A stretch of DNA of 64,000 nt, taken from assembly GCA_023440965.1 (NCBI GenBank), contig JAEZRC010000003.1, forward strand, positions 62,001 through 126,000, read 5' to 3'. Positions 48,462 to 57,909 of this stretch are shown here, one piece after another. The DNA is from Bacillota bacterium (GTDB taxonomy: Bacteria; Bacillota; Clostridia; Oscillospirales; Ruminococcaceae). How positions within the stretch are numbered: position 1 is the stretch's first letter; each line of letters opens with the position of its first letter. The translations under genes and the position numbers were made by a program. Below the pieces are notes generated by a model. It was not told where the DNA came from. It did no database searches and was given only the letters and a program-made list of their open reading frames with translations.

Positions 48462-49739
48462 TTAGCCTATTAACTTTTCAAGACTTGCTAGCTTAACACA
48501 GATACAGAATAATTCCATTGCTGTTTCAAGTTCGCTCACTGGTGGGAAAGTCGGTGCTATACGAATATTTTTATCAAATGGGTCTTTCCCGTAAGGGAAT
48601 GTTGCACCCGCTGGTGTCAAAACCACTCCAGCCTCCTTACAAAGCTGAATAACTCTCTTTGCGCAACCGTCCATAGTATTGAAAGAAATGAAATATCCGC
48701 CGTTTGGCTTGTGCCATGACGCAATATCAAGCGGTGCAATTTCCTCATCAAGCTTTTTGAGTACAGCTTCAAACTTTGGTGCAATAATTGCCTTATGCTT
48801 TTCCATCTGTGCAAGAATCCCGTCAAAATCCTTAAAGAATTTTACATGGCGAAGCTGATTTATCTTATCAGAACCGATTGTCTGAATAGTAAGTTGTTTC
48901 TTTATATAATCAATGTTTGCCTTTGAAGCACCAAGCATAGCTATTCCTGAACCAGCAAGTGATACCTTTGATGTTGAACCGAAGATATAAACCATATCAG
49001 GATTTCCAGCTTTTTTGCATTCTTCAAGAATGTTTAGTAGCTTATCAGGTGTGTCTGTAAGATGATGTATCGAATAAGCGTTATCCCAGAAAATTCTGAA
49101 GTCATCAGCCTTTGGAATAAGGTTTGCAAAACGCTTTACAACCTCGTCAGAATATGTAACTCCGTCAGGGTTTGAATACATCGGAACGCACCAGATACCC
49201 TTTATGGTTTCATCACTTGCAACAAGTTTTTCAACCATATCCATATCAGGTCCGTCGCTGTTAAGTGGAACATTAATCATTTTTATGCCTAAGCTTTCGC
49301 AGATTGCAAAGTGCCTGTCATAGCCAGGAACAGGACAAAGAAATTTAACTTCATCATACTTGCCCCAAGGTTTACTTCCACCATAAACACCCAAAAGCAT
49401 TGCCTTAAAAATTACATCATACATAATGTTAAGGCTTGAATTACCGCCAATGATAATTTCATCAGTGCCAACGTCAATCATCTGTGAAAACATTTCTTTA
49501 GCCTCAGCTATTCCGTCAAGAACGCCATAGTTACGGCAATCTGTTCCATCTGCTGCTTTAAGCGGTGTAATTGATGAAAGGCAATCCATCATACCCATTG
49601 ATAAATCAAGCTGTGCCGAGCTTGGCTTCCCTCTTGACATATCAAGCTTAAGGCCTTTATTTTTAAAAGAAACATATTCTTCTGTTAATTTAGCTTTCAT
49701 TTCATTAAGCTGATCTTTATTCATATCTGTTAAACTCAT
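48462..49739 (-). CDS. PLP aminotransferase, Aminotran_MocR type (probable aspartate aminotransferase)
   Basis: A 425-residue class I-fold aminotransferase. KLDMSRGKPSSAQLDLS, RNYGVLDGIAEAKEMF, IIGGNSSLNIMYDVIFKA, the cofactor segment IFWDNAYSIHHL and the PLP lysine in FGSTSKVSLAGSGIAM are typical of the PF12897 group, which lacks a MocR DNA-binding domain despite the name. Members have been described as aspartate aminotransferases. AAGGGGGATATT precedes the ATG. Confidence 0.88.
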   Translation of the reverse strand: MSLTDMNKDQLNEMKAKLTEEYVSFKNKGLKLDMSRGKPSSAQLDLSMGMMDCLSSITPLKAADGTDCRNYGVLDGIAEAKEMFSQMIDVGTDEIIIGGNSSLNIMYDVIFKAMLLGVYGGSKPWGKYDEVKFLCPVPGYDRHFAICESLGIKMINVPLNSDGPDMDMVEKLVASDETIKGIWCVPMYSNPDGVTYSDEVVKRFANLIPKADDFRIFWDNAYSIHHLTDTPDKLLNILEECKKAGNPDMVYIFGSTSKVSLAGSGIAMLGASKANIDYIKKQLTIQTIGSDKINQLRHVKFFKDFDGILAQMEKHKAIIAPKFEAVLKKLDEEIAPLDIASWHKPNGGYFISFNTMDGCAKRVIQLCKEAGVVLTPAGATFPYGKDPFDKNIRIAPTFPPVSELETAMELFCICVKLASLEKLIG

Positions 49740-49896
49740 AATATCCCCCTTAATAATTGCTCTTATACTATTGTATTATAGAAGGCGAAATTTTGCAAGT
49801 GTTTATTGCCAAACTTGCAAAAAAATTTATATATAAACCAAATTGCATACTTATTCAATACTAAAATGAGCATCAATATCCATAAACTTGTAAAAA

Positions 49897-51768
49897 TTAT
49901 ATTTCAAATTCAGCGACCAAGAAATTTTTAGGACAGATTGAAGCTGATTTATCATGTAAATTACCCTGATAGGTTTTTATATGCTTTGCATCAGAAAGTA
50001 TAGTTTCAAAAAGCTTAAGGTCATAGTATTCATTGCTCTTATTCATAGCAATAAGAACACACTTATCCTCATCTTTATTATATCTCAGGAATGATACTAT
50101 ACAATCATTACAGCAGACAAATTCACACTTCCCGAGGATATACTCGCTTAGCTCCTTCCTCAATGCCGAAAGATAGCGTGCATATTCAATAAGGTCTGTA
50201 TCTTCATTCCCCCAAGGGTAGCATCGTCTGTTGAATGGATCGCCATAGCCCTGAAGTCCGGCTTCATCACCATAATAAACGCAAGGTACACCTGGGAGAA
50301 AGAATTGCAATACCATTGCACATTTAAAAATACTCTTGCTGTGATTATATTGCTCTGCTGTCAGATAATGCTCAGCCTGCCAGTCCTTGCTCTTACCCTC
50401 AGCTGAATCGCCACCAAAGTTTGTAATAGCACGCAAAATATCGTGAGTTGACAGGAAATTCATAAGACCGTCTATTGAAGGCTTTGGGTAGTTTTCAAGA
50501 ATAGTCATTATCCAGTCTTTGAATGTCTGGGCAGAGCCACCCTTCATATATGAAATGATTGCATCCTTGAACGGATAATTCATAACGCTGTCAAGCTGTT
50601 GACCAAGGAGATACCGACGCTTTACACCATAACTTTCCTTATTTGATGCATCCTCCCACACTTCTCCTAATATAATTTTATCTGGCGAATACCCTTTAAC
50701 ACATCTGTAGAGCCTGTCCAGAAAGCTGTCAGGTAATTCATCAGCAACATCAAGTCTGAAGCCTGCTGCTCCCATTGAAAGCCAGTATCGTAATACTCCA
50801 CAATCGCCGCAGATAAAATCAGAATAGTTCTTATTGTCTTCGTTAACATTCGGGAGAGTATCTATACCCCACCAAGCCTCATAGACATCAGGATAATCTA
50901 TAAAAGAATACCAGCTATAATATTCACTACTCTTTGAATTATAAGCACCGACGCTGTCATATCGGTTGTTTTTATTAAAGTATCTGCTATCAGCACCTGT
51001 ATGGTTAAAAACTCCGTCAAGAATAATACTTATGCCCATTTCCTTTGCCTTTTCACAGAGCTCTTTAAAATCTTCATTTGTGCCAAGGAGAGGATCAACC
51101 CTCATATAATCGGCAGTATTATACCGGTGGTTCTCGTGTGCCTCAAAAATAGGGTTAAGATAAATACAAGTTACGCCAAGACTTTTTATATAGTCAATCT
51201 TCTGTATAATTCCCTTAAGGTCGCCGCCAAAATAGTCATTATTACATACGCGACCGTTGCAATCTGGTCTGTAATATGGGGTTTCTCCCCATGTGTTTCG
51301 GATAACTCTATCCTGCGGGACATTTTCTTTTTGAATATTACTGTTGTAAAAACGGTCAGGGAAAATCTGATAATACATTCCGCCTTTTACAAAGTCAGGC
51401 GTATTGAATGATTCATCATAAACTGTAAGCTGAAACATTTCACCCTCACCTATTACACCAATATTGGCGCCAGCTCTTTTAATATAAAATCTCATGCCAT
51501 TGTTCATCAAAGCAAAATAATAATAGTGCACGCCCATAAGTGTAGGAATGTAATCGGTTGCAAATACAGCACCGTCATCGTTTTCGCTGATTTTCTGCAT
51601 GGAGAGAAAACGTTCCTTATAACCATTTCTGAATATAACCATTACAGGATTTGTTTCTTTAGCAATTGTTTTTGGTATGAAAACCTTAAAAGTGCATTGC
51701 TCACCTGTTTTCAGCGCACCAAAAACACTTTTATAATCTTTGCTCCAACTATTGAAAATCTCTTTCAT
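49897..51768 (-). CDS. GH13 neopullulanase/cyclomaltodextrinase-like enzyme, cytoplasmic
   Basis: A 623-residue enzyme with no signal peptide. Residues 10-125 form an N-terminal starch-binding-like beta domain. The catalytic barrel starts at MYYQIFPDRFYN, with DGVFNHTG (region I), GFRLDVADE with the nucleophile Asp, LGEVWED with the acid Glu and FLSTHD as region IV. The MYYQIFPDRF opening and N-domain are typical of the neopullulanase, cyclomaltodextrinase and maltogenic amylase group, which cut short alpha-glucans inside the cell. TCGGAGGAATAA precedes the ATG. Confidence 0.92.
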   Translation of the reverse strand: MKEIFNSWSKDYKSVFGALKTGEQCTFKVFIPKTIAKETNPVMVIFRNGYKERFLSMQKISENDDGAVFATDYIPTLMGVHYYYFALMNNGMRFYIKRAGANIGVIGEGEMFQLTVYDESFNTPDFVKGGMYYQIFPDRFYNSNIQKENVPQDRVIRNTWGETPYYRPDCNGRVCNNDYFGGDLKGIIQKIDYIKSLGVTCIYLNPIFEAHENHRYNTADYMRVDPLLGTNEDFKELCEKAKEMGISIILDGVFNHTGADSRYFNKNNRYDSVGAYNSKSSEYYSWYSFIDYPDVYEAWWGIDTLPNVNEDNKNYSDFICGDCGVLRYWLSMGAAGFRLDVADELPDSFLDRLYRCVKGYSPDKIILGEVWEDASNKESYGVKRRYLLGQQLDSVMNYPFKDAIISYMKGGSAQTFKDWIMTILENYPKPSIDGLMNFLSTHDILRAITNFGGDSAEGKSKDWQAEHYLTAEQYNHSKSIFKCAMVLQFFLPGVPCVYYGDEAGLQGYGDPFNRRCYPWGNEDTDLIEYARYLSALRKELSEYILGKCEFVCCNDCIVSFLRYNKDEDKCVLIAMNKSNEYYDLKLFETILSDAKHIKTYQGNLHDKSASICPKNFLVAEFEI

Positions 51769-51868
51769 TTATTCCTCCGAATAATAAAAATAAGGTATGC
51801 ATATTTATTATAAACTAATTTTATATAATAATTGTCAAAAAGTCAAACTAATAATATATAAACAGCAA

Positions 51869-51893
51869 AAAGACGGGACAAGCCCGTCTCATA
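51869..51893 (-). terminator. Terminator after the oxidoreductase operon
   Basis: GACGGG / CCCGTC core stem with a short loop, followed on the minus strand by T5, 15 bases past the last subunit gene. Confidence 0.8.
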
Positions 51894-51907
51894 ATATCTG
51901 ATGTTAA

Positions 51908-52438
51908 TTAATATTCCATACCAATTTGAATTGCTTTAATGTTCAAGTCAATAAGCTGTGCCTTTGTTGGTGGAACAACCTTTGCAATACCCTTTTTAAC
52001 AACATCCATTGTTGTTATACCTGTTTCCTTAAGAAGCTTTCCGATAAGAATGATGTTAGCCATTCCCTTAAGATTGTTCTCTGATGCAAGGTCTGTTGCA
52101 GGAATGTAGAAGCAATCAATATCAGTTCTGTCTGACTTTTCTTCAATCATCGTTGAGTCAACGAATACTTTTCCGCCTGACTTAACAGCATTGATGAATT
52201 TTTCAAATGAAGGTGAGTTCATTACGATAAGCTCATCCGGTTCAAGTATAAGTGGAGAGCTAATTTCTTCATCAGAAATAACAACTGAACAGTTTGCTGT
52301 TCCTCCGCGCATTTCAGGACCATATGAAGGGAGCCATGAAACTTCCTTATCATCCATAAGACCTGCATAAGCAAGAAGCTTTCCAGCAAAAAGTATTCCC
52401 TGTCCGCCGAAGCCGGCTAAGATAATATTACTGGTCAT
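51908..52438 (-). CDS. 2-oxoacid:ferredoxin oxidoreductase, gamma subunit
   Basis: A 176-residue protein with the opening IILAGFGGQGILFAGKLLAYAG, typical of the gamma domain, then SWLPSYGPEMRGGTANCSVVIS and LKGMANIILIGKLLKETG. It forms the catalytic core with alpha and beta and helps bind CoA. It lies two bases after the beta gene, so translation is coupled. Subunit order (delta, alpha, beta, gamma) is that of KOR/VOR types; substrate (2-oxoglutarate or branched 2-oxoacids) is undecided. Confidence 0.92.
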   Translation of the reverse strand: MTSNIILAGFGGQGILFAGKLLAYAGLMDDKEVSWLPSYGPEMRGGTANCSVVISDEEISSPLILEPDELIVMNSPSFEKFINAVKSGGKVFVDSTMIEEKSDRTDIDCFYIPATDLASENNLKGMANIILIGKLLKETGITTMDVVKKGIAKVVPPTKAQLIDLNIKAIQIGMEY

Positions 52439-52440
52439 AA

Positions 52441-53193
52441 TTACTTATCCTCCTTTTCGTCAATGTCCTTATATACACCGAGAGGATAGTAAGGAATCAT
52501 ATCTGCTCTAAGTCTTTCAAGAGCCTCTGTTGGAGCAAGTCCCCAGTTTGTTGGGCAAGTTGAAAGAACTTCTACGATTGAAAAGCCCTTATTGTTCTTT
52601 TGATTTTCAAAAGCTTTTCTGATAGCTTTCTTAGCTTCTCTGATATGCGGAACACTATCAACAGAAACACGCTGTGCAAGTGCTGTACCGCTGAGTGTAG
52701 CTAACATTTCACATACTCTTATAGGATAGCCAGCAACTTTAGGATCACGTCCGTAAGGTGTTGTCTGTGTAACCTGACCAGGAAGAGTTGTTGGAGCCAT
52801 CTGTCCGCCCGTCATACCGTAGGTTGTGTTGTTAACGAAAATAACAACAATGTTTTCACCACGAGTTGCAGCGTGAACAGTTTCTGCTGTACCGATAGCA
52901 GCAAGGTCACCGTCACCCTGATATGTGAATACAAACTTATCAGGCATTGCTCTCTTTACGCCTGTTGCAGTTGCTGGTGCTCGGCCGTGTGCTGCTTCAA
53001 TCATATCACAGTTAAAATAATCATATGCCATTACTGAACATCCAACCGGACAAACGCCGATTGTGTCGCCCTCTATATCCATTTCGTCGATAACTTCAGC
53101 CACTAATCTGTGGATAATACCATGAGTACAGCCAGGGCAATAGTGCATTGATATATCAGCCAATGCTTTTGGTTTTTCAAATACTATAGCCAT
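52441..53193 (-). CDS. 2-oxoacid:ferredoxin oxidoreductase, beta subunit (TPP-binding)
   Basis: A 250-residue protein. HYCPGCTHGIIHRL near 17-30 gives Cys ligands for an Fe-S cluster. DGDLAAIGTAETVHAATRGENIVVIFVNNTTYGMTGGQMAPTT is the TPP and metal-binding stretch (GDGD...NN). It decarboxylates the 2-oxoacid and passes electrons to ferredoxin. The motif set fits the short-beta KOR/VOR class. Part of the 55.2-51.9 kb operon. Confidence 0.93.
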   Translation of the reverse strand: MAIVFEKPKALADISMHYCPGCTHGIIHRLVAEVIDEMDIEGDTIGVCPVGCSVMAYDYFNCDMIEAAHGRAPATATGVKRAMPDKFVFTYQGDGDLAAIGTAETVHAATRGENIVVIFVNNTTYGMTGGQMAPTTLPGQVTQTTPYGRDPKVAGYPIRVCEMLATLSGTALAQRVSVDSVPHIREAKKAIRKAFENQKNNKGFSIVEVLSTCPTNWGLAPTEALERLRADMIPYYPLGVYKDIDEKEDK

Positions 53194-53226
53194 TTATTAT
53201 CATCCTTTTCTAATTAATTTGTGTTA

Positions 53227-54276
53227 TTACTCTGCAAGCTTCTTGATTTCTTCCAATACCTCTGCCGGCTTTGGAATGATACCACCTGTTCTTCCGAAGA
53301 AGGCAACTGGCTTTGAGCAGTTAATTGCAAGTTTAACATCATCAATCATCTGACCCATACTCATTTCAACACAAAGAACGTTCTTTGCATTTGTGCAAGC
53401 CTTTTCGACTTCTTTTACAGGGAAAGGCCATACTGTCTTTGGACGAAGAAGTCCAACCTTTATTCCAGCTTCACGAGCCATATTTACTGCACTCTTACAT
53501 ACACGAGCTGTTGCTCCATATGCTGTTACGATAATTTCTGCATCATCTGTCTTATAGAATTCAGCATCTGTGCAGGTATCAGCAATCTTCTTGTATCTGT
53601 CAAATCTATCAACAACTGATTTCTCAAGAACATCAGGCTTTAGGTACAATGAATTTACGATATTATGCTTTCTCTTATTCTGATGACCATTTGTGGCCCA
53701 AGGCTTTTCAATATTTTCAGCCTTAATTTCAGGGAATACAACAGGTTCCATCATTTGTCCGAGAAGACCATCAGCAAGAATCATAGCTGGCATTCTGTAC
53801 TCATCAGCCAAATCGAAGGCTTTAACAACCATATCTACCATTTCTTGAACACTTGAAGGAGCAAACACGAGAACGTGGAAGTCACCATGGCCAAGTCCTT
53901 TTGTTACCTGCCAGTAGTCTGCCTGTGAAGGCTGAATACCACCAAGACCAGGGCCACCTCTCTGTACGTCAATGATTACACAAGGTAAATCAGATCCGCA
54001 TATATAGGATATCCCTTCACTCTTAAGACTGATTCCAGGTGAAGATGAAGATGTCATACAACGTGTTCCTGTTGATGCTGCACCAAGTACCATATTGATA
54101 GCAGCGATTTCACTTTCAGCCTGGAGGAATACTCCGCCAGCCTTCTGCATTTTCTTTGCAAGATATGCTGAAATTTCAGTTTGTGGGGTAATAGGATAAC
54201 CAAAAAAGCATTTACAGCCAGCTCTCATAGCAGCTTCAGCTAATGCTTCATTTCCCTTCATTAAGCTTCTTTCCAT
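53227..54276 (-). CDS. 2-oxoacid:ferredoxin oxidoreductase, alpha subunit (VorB/KorA-like)
   Basis: A 349-residue protein. KGNEALAEAAMRAGCKCFFGYPITPQTEISAYLAKKM, QAESEIAAINMVLGAASTGTRCMTSSSSPGISLKSEGISY and DVQRGGPGLGGIQPSQADYWQ are the conserved pyrimidine-domain motifs. A C-terminal VTAYGATARVCKSAVNMAREAGIKVGLLRPKTVWPFP follows. The closest family I recall is the VorB-type 3-methyl-2-oxobutanoate enzyme, but KorA proteins are similar. ATG 54276 has AGGAG nine bases upstream; TTG 54279 is possible. Confidence 0.92.
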   Translation of the reverse strand: MERSLMKGNEALAEAAMRAGCKCFFGYPITPQTEISAYLAKKMQKAGGVFLQAESEIAAINMVLGAASTGTRCMTSSSSPGISLKSEGISYICGSDLPCVIIDVQRGGPGLGGIQPSQADYWQVTKGLGHGDFHVLVFAPSSVQEMVDMVVKAFDLADEYRMPAMILADGLLGQMMEPVVFPEIKAENIEKPWATNGHQNKRKHNIVNSLYLKPDVLEKSVVDRFDRYKKIADTCTDAEFYKTDDAEIIVTAYGATARVCKSAVNMAREAGIKVGLLRPKTVWPFPVKEVEKACTNAKNVLCVEMSMGQMIDDVKLAINCSKPVAFFGRTGGIIPKPAEVLEEIKKLAE

Positions 54277-54320
54277 CAATTTTCACTCCTAAATAATTGT
54301 GTTATTAAATTCTGATTAAA

Positions 54321-54527
54321 CTACTTTTCAACTATAATTGCACAGTCTGGGCACATCATAGCGCACATAGCGCATCCGATACAAGCACTGTCATCAATGC
54401 AGACAGCAGTAAGATAGCCCTTGGCATTTCTCTTTTCCTTCTGAATTGCAACGATTTTCTTTGGACAAGATGTAGTACATAGTCCACAGCCCTTGCACTT
54501 GTCAAAATTTACTGTGATTTTAGGCAT
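54321..54527 (-). CDS. 2-oxoacid:ferredoxin oxidoreductase, delta subunit (2[4Fe-4S] ferredoxin)
   Basis: A 68-residue ferredoxin-like protein with two CxxCxxCxxxC motifs: CKGCGLCTTSCPKK near 11-24 and CIGCAMCAMMCPD near 50-62. It would carry electrons from the beta-subunit cluster to free ferredoxin. It is 41 bases before the alpha gene and 47 bases after the ParA-like gene, on the same strand. Confidence 0.94.
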   Translation of the reverse strand: MPKITVNFDKCKGCGLCTTSCPKKIVAIQKEKRNAKGYLTAVCIDDSACIGCAMCAMMCPDCAIIVEK

Positions 54528-54574
54528 ATTAAATTTCCCCCTTTTTTAAATTTGCTATTATTTTAAATAATAAT

Positions 54575-55231
54575 TTACTCCCATATTGGCTTGACATAAA
54601 CGTCAATATATTTGACTTTTCCATCAAGCTCGGCACAAGCAATATCCTTTGGTGCAGTTGTAAATATAATCGGAAGCTTTGCTCCCTCGCTGACCTTTAT
54701 TGAAAAATCAAGCGTCTTAATAACAGTTTCCTTTGTTGTCATATTGCCAAGGTTTGAGTTATTGATAATACCAGTGTGCTTGAATCTTGCTGTCTGTTCA
54801 ATTTCATAAAAAAGCTCAAGAGCTTCTTCAGGAAATCTAGTCATATAACGATATCCATTTATAACATAAAACATATCAATGTCATCTTTGAATTGCATGA
54901 AAGGTTCATGATATCTTCCAAGAGCAGTTGCTCCTGAATCATCACCGCCGACATCAATAATAAGATATCCAGGTTCTCTAACTATTCTCTCAATATCAAA
55001 GCTTATAGCTGGGATATCAAGGTTTGTGTTTGCATACATAGAACTGACAAGCGTTACACCTTTTTTCTCAAAAAGCTCAGCAAAATCGGCAGTTCTAAAG
55101 TATGGGTTCACTATATCAAGGTCGACAATGGTTACTTTTTCGCCCTTTTCTGCAAGCTCAAGTGCGAGATTAACAGAAACATTTGTTTTTCCGCTACCAT
55201 AGTGACCAGTTATTATTGTAATCTTTTTCAC
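54575..55231 (-). CDS. P-loop ATPase of the MinD/ParA/CobQ fold, linked to the oxidoreductase operon
   Basis: A 218-residue protein. ITGHYGSGKTNVSVNLALELA near 7-27 is a P-loop without the deviant second Lys. IVDLDIVNPYFRTAD and YLIIDVGGDDSGATALGRY are the switch segments, and TGIINNSNLG the base-recognition region. It has no membrane or DNA-binding part. The GTG start at 55231 follows AGGAGGAAAAA, downstream of the operon promoter. Being first gene, it may serve in cofactor or cluster handling for the complex, but that is a guess. Confidence 0.82.
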   Translation of the reverse strand: MKKITIITGHYGSGKTNVSVNLALELAEKGEKVTIVDLDIVNPYFRTADFAELFEKKGVTLVSSMYANTNLDIPAISFDIERIVREPGYLIIDVGGDDSGATALGRYHEPFMQFKDDIDMFYVINGYRYMTRFPEEALELFYEIEQTARFKHTGIINNSNLGNMTTKETVIKTLDFSIKVSEGAKLPIIFTTAPKDIACAELDGKVKYIDVYVKPIWE

Positions 55232-55259
55232 TTTTTCCTCCTATAGAGTACTAATATTA

Positions 55260-55288
55260 ATTATAGTATTTTTTATTATAAAAATCAA
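55260..55288 (-). promoter_or_regulatory. Promoter of the ParA-like/oxidoreductase operon
   Basis: On the minus strand TTGATT (55288-55283), 17 bp, TATAAT (55265-55260). Confidence 0.7.
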
Positions 55289-55324
55289 ATTTTTTTAATT
55301 AGTATAGGATTTTTCAACGTTATA

Positions 55325-55357
55325 GCAAAAATGCAACCACTAAAAGCGATTGCATTT
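55325..55357 (-). terminator. Terminator after ftsH
   Basis: AATGCAA / TTGCATT outer stem with a partly paired inner part and a T-run on the minus strand, 35 bases past the ftsH stop. Confidence 0.75.
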
Positions 55358-55391
55358 TGGTAATAATTTTATTGACTAATAAAATATTTGA

Positions 55392-57353
55392 TTACTCTGA
55401 AGCTTCATCACTGTTATCATTTTTAATAACAACGTCGAGCTGCTTGCCGATATCTTCGCCGGTTTCTTCCTTAATTTCTTCAACATTGTTGAAAACTTCT
55501 TCTGTCATTTCGCCCTTCATAAGCTTTTCAAAATCAGAACCATCAATTTTGTCAAACTTCATAAGGTATTTTGCGATGAAGTGAAGCTGATCAAGGTGAG
55601 CACTCAGGATATCTTCAGAAACCTGATATGCATCTTCAATGATACTTCGGATTTCGCTGTCAATCTCAGCAGCGACATTTTCAGAATAGTTCCTTGAGCT
55701 GTTGAAGTCACGACCGAGGAATACCTCGTGGTCTTCCTGTCCGTAAACAACTGGTCCGAGTTTGTCGGAGAAGCCATATCTTGTGACCATACTTCTTGCA
55801 ATGCCTGTTGCACGTTCAAGATCGTTAGAAGCACCTGTTGATATATCGTCAAGTATAAGTTTTTCAGCGACACGTCCGCCGAGAAGCACGACAATCTTAT
55901 TAATCATTTCATTCTTTGAAACAAACGATTTATCGTGTTCAGGGAGCGACATTGTATATCCGCCAGCTCCACCACGTGGAATGATTGAAACCTGATGAAC
56001 CTTGTCACTCTCATCTTTGTAATAGGTACAGATTGCATGACCACCTTCATGGTAAGCTGTCAGCTTTCTTTCCTTTTCAGTAACAACATGTGATTTCTTT
56101 TCCGGGCCAGCAACAACTTTAATTGCTGCCTCATCCATATCTTCTTTTATAATTGCTTTTCTATTCTTTCTTGCAGCAAGAAGTCCTGCTTCATTAACAA
56201 GATTTTCAAGGTCAGCACCAGTAAAGCCAACGGTTGATTTTGCAACAGTCTTAAGCTCAACATCAGGAGCGAGTGGCTTGTTTCTTGTGTGAACCTTCAA
56301 AATTTCTTCTCTTCCCTTTGTGTCAGGGTATCCGACAAGAATCTGTCTATCAAAACGTCCTGGGCGGAGCAAGGCAGGATCAAGTATATCACGACGATTT
56401 GTAGCCGCCATAACAATTACGCCTTCATTCCCTGTAAAGCCATCCATTTCAACGAGAAGCTGATTAAGTGTCTGTTCACGTTCATCATGACCACCACCAA
56501 GACCCGCACCACGATGACGACCAACAGCGTCAATTTCATCAATAAAAATAATTGCAGGAGCATTCTTCTTTGCCTGTTCAAAAAGGTCACGGACACGTGA
56601 AGCACCGACACCGACAAACATTTCAACAAAGTCAGAACCTGAAATTGAGAAGAATGGTACGCCAGCTTCTCCGGCTACTGCTCTTGCAAGTAATGTCTTA
56701 CCTGTACCCGGAGGGCCAAGCAATAATACTCCCTTAGGAACTCTTGCACCAATCTCATTATATTTTTTAGAGTCTTTAAGGAAGTCAACGATTTCCTTAA
56801 GCTCTTCTTTTTCTTCATCAGCACCAGCCACATCAGCGAAGGTTGCCTTCTTGCCGATGTTAAGGTGATTTTTCGCATTAGATTTTCCAAACTGACCAAT
56901 TTTTCCGCCACCGCCAGCCTGCTTTATTGTATAAATAAAGAAGAAAATCATAACTCCAAGAAGAAGGAGTGTCGGAATCATATTAAGAAAAAAGCTATTA
57001 TCCTGAACTTCCTTTTCCTTATATTTTAGTGGATTATCAGGGTTTGCCTTATTGTAAGCCTGACGATAATTGTAATTATCATTAAAAAGTTCCTGTTTAA
57101 AAAGCACAACGCTTGGGACCTTATAATTAATTTCTTCCTTCTTGTCCTTAACCTTGATTGTCAGCTTACCTGTTCCTAGGTCAAGGGTGTATTTTTCTAC
57201 CTCAAGATTATCGAAATAGCTCATTATTGTTCCGTAATCAACATCCTTTGAATTTCCAGGATCCTTATTCAGCAACATAACAAGTGTCATTATTATCATA
57301 AGTGCTATTATAAAATAAACCAGAAAACCTTTACTACTCTTTTTGGGTGTCAA
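55392..57353 (-). CDS. ftsH: ATP-dependent zinc metalloprotease FtsH
   Basis: A 653-residue membrane AAA+ protease. Two hydrophobic segments (about 9-25 and 120-140) flank an external domain. Walker A GPPGTGKT near 211, Walker B IIFIDEIDAVG, SRH region NRRDILDPALLRPGRFDRQI and the zinc site HEGGHAI complete the set. It degrades misassembled membrane proteins. The start is TTG 57353 with AGGAG upstream. It lies 28 bases after hpt; tilS-hpt-ftsH is a conserved Firmicute block. Confidence 0.97.
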   Translation of the reverse strand: MTPKKSSKGFLVYFIIALMIIMTLVMLLNKDPGNSKDVDYGTIMSYFDNLEVEKYTLDLGTGKLTIKVKDKKEEINYKVPSVVLFKQELFNDNYNYRQAYNKANPDNPLKYKEKEVQDNSFFLNMIPTLLLLGVMIFFFIYTIKQAGGGGKIGQFGKSNAKNHLNIGKKATFADVAGADEEKEELKEIVDFLKDSKKYNEIGARVPKGVLLLGPPGTGKTLLARAVAGEAGVPFFSISGSDFVEMFVGVGASRVRDLFEQAKKNAPAIIFIDEIDAVGRHRGAGLGGGHDEREQTLNQLLVEMDGFTGNEGVIVMAATNRRDILDPALLRPGRFDRQILVGYPDTKGREEILKVHTRNKPLAPDVELKTVAKSTVGFTGADLENLVNEAGLLAARKNRKAIIKEDMDEAAIKVVAGPEKKSHVVTEKERKLTAYHEGGHAICTYYKDESDKVHQVSIIPRGGAGGYTMSLPEHDKSFVSKNEMINKIVVLLGGRVAEKLILDDISTGASNDLERATGIARSMVTRYGFSDKLGPVVYGQEDHEVFLGRDFNSSRNYSENVAAEIDSEIRSIIEDAYQVSEDILSAHLDQLHFIAKYLMKFDKIDGSDFEKLMKGEMTEEVFNNVEEIKEETGEDIGKQLDVVIKNDNSDEASE

Positions 57354-57381
57354 AAAATTCAGCTCCTATTCTCTTTGCAGA

Positions 57382-57909
57382 TTAATTCTGTTCAACCAAC
57401 CCTATGTAAGGAAGGTTTCTATACTTCTCATCATAGTCAAGACCATAACCAACGACAAAATTGTCAGGTATCTCATAACAACTATAATCGGCTTTTATGT
57501 CCACCACTCGACGTGATGGCTTATCTAAAAATGCGCATACTCTTACGGAAGAGGCTTCTTTTGCCCTCAATGTTTCACAAATAGCAAATAGAGTTCTGCC
57601 CGTATCAAGGATATCCTCAACCACAATGACGTCCTTGCCTTTAATGTCAATTTCAATATCTTTTGTGATATTGACAATTCCAGTACTTGTTACTCCACTA
57701 TAACTCTGAGCCTGCATAAAATCAATCTGACAAGATAGATCTATTGCTCTTGCAAGGTCAGAAAGGAAAATAAAAGCGCCCTTTAAAACTCCTATAAGAA
57801 TAATTTCCTTGCCCTTGTAATCCTCAGCGATTTTTGCACCAAGCTCGGAAACTTTTTTTGCAACTTCCTTTTCTGATATAAGTTCACGAATGTTATCCAA
57901 ATTGTACAT
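57382..57909 (-). CDS. hpt: Hypoxanthine phosphoribosyltransferase
   Basis: A purine-salvage enzyme of about 175 residues. EIILIGVLKGAFIFLSDLARAID, the PRPP loop VIVVEDILDTGRTL and KPSRRVVDIKADYSCYEIPDNFVVGYGLDYDEKYRNLPYIG are diagnostic. The start is uncertain: ATG 57909 touches an AAGGGA site, TTG 57900 is better spaced, and TTG 57918 is also in frame. All overlap the end of tilS, so translation is coupled. Confidence 0.95.
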   Translation of the reverse strand: MYNLDNIRELISEKEVAKKVSELGAKIAEDYKGKEIILIGVLKGAFIFLSDLARAIDLSCQIDFMQAQSYSGVTSTGIVNITKDIEIDIKGKDVIVVEDILDTGRTLFAICETLRAKEASSVRVCAFLDKPSRRVVDIKADYSCYEIPDNFVVGYGLDYDEKYRNLPYIGLVEQN

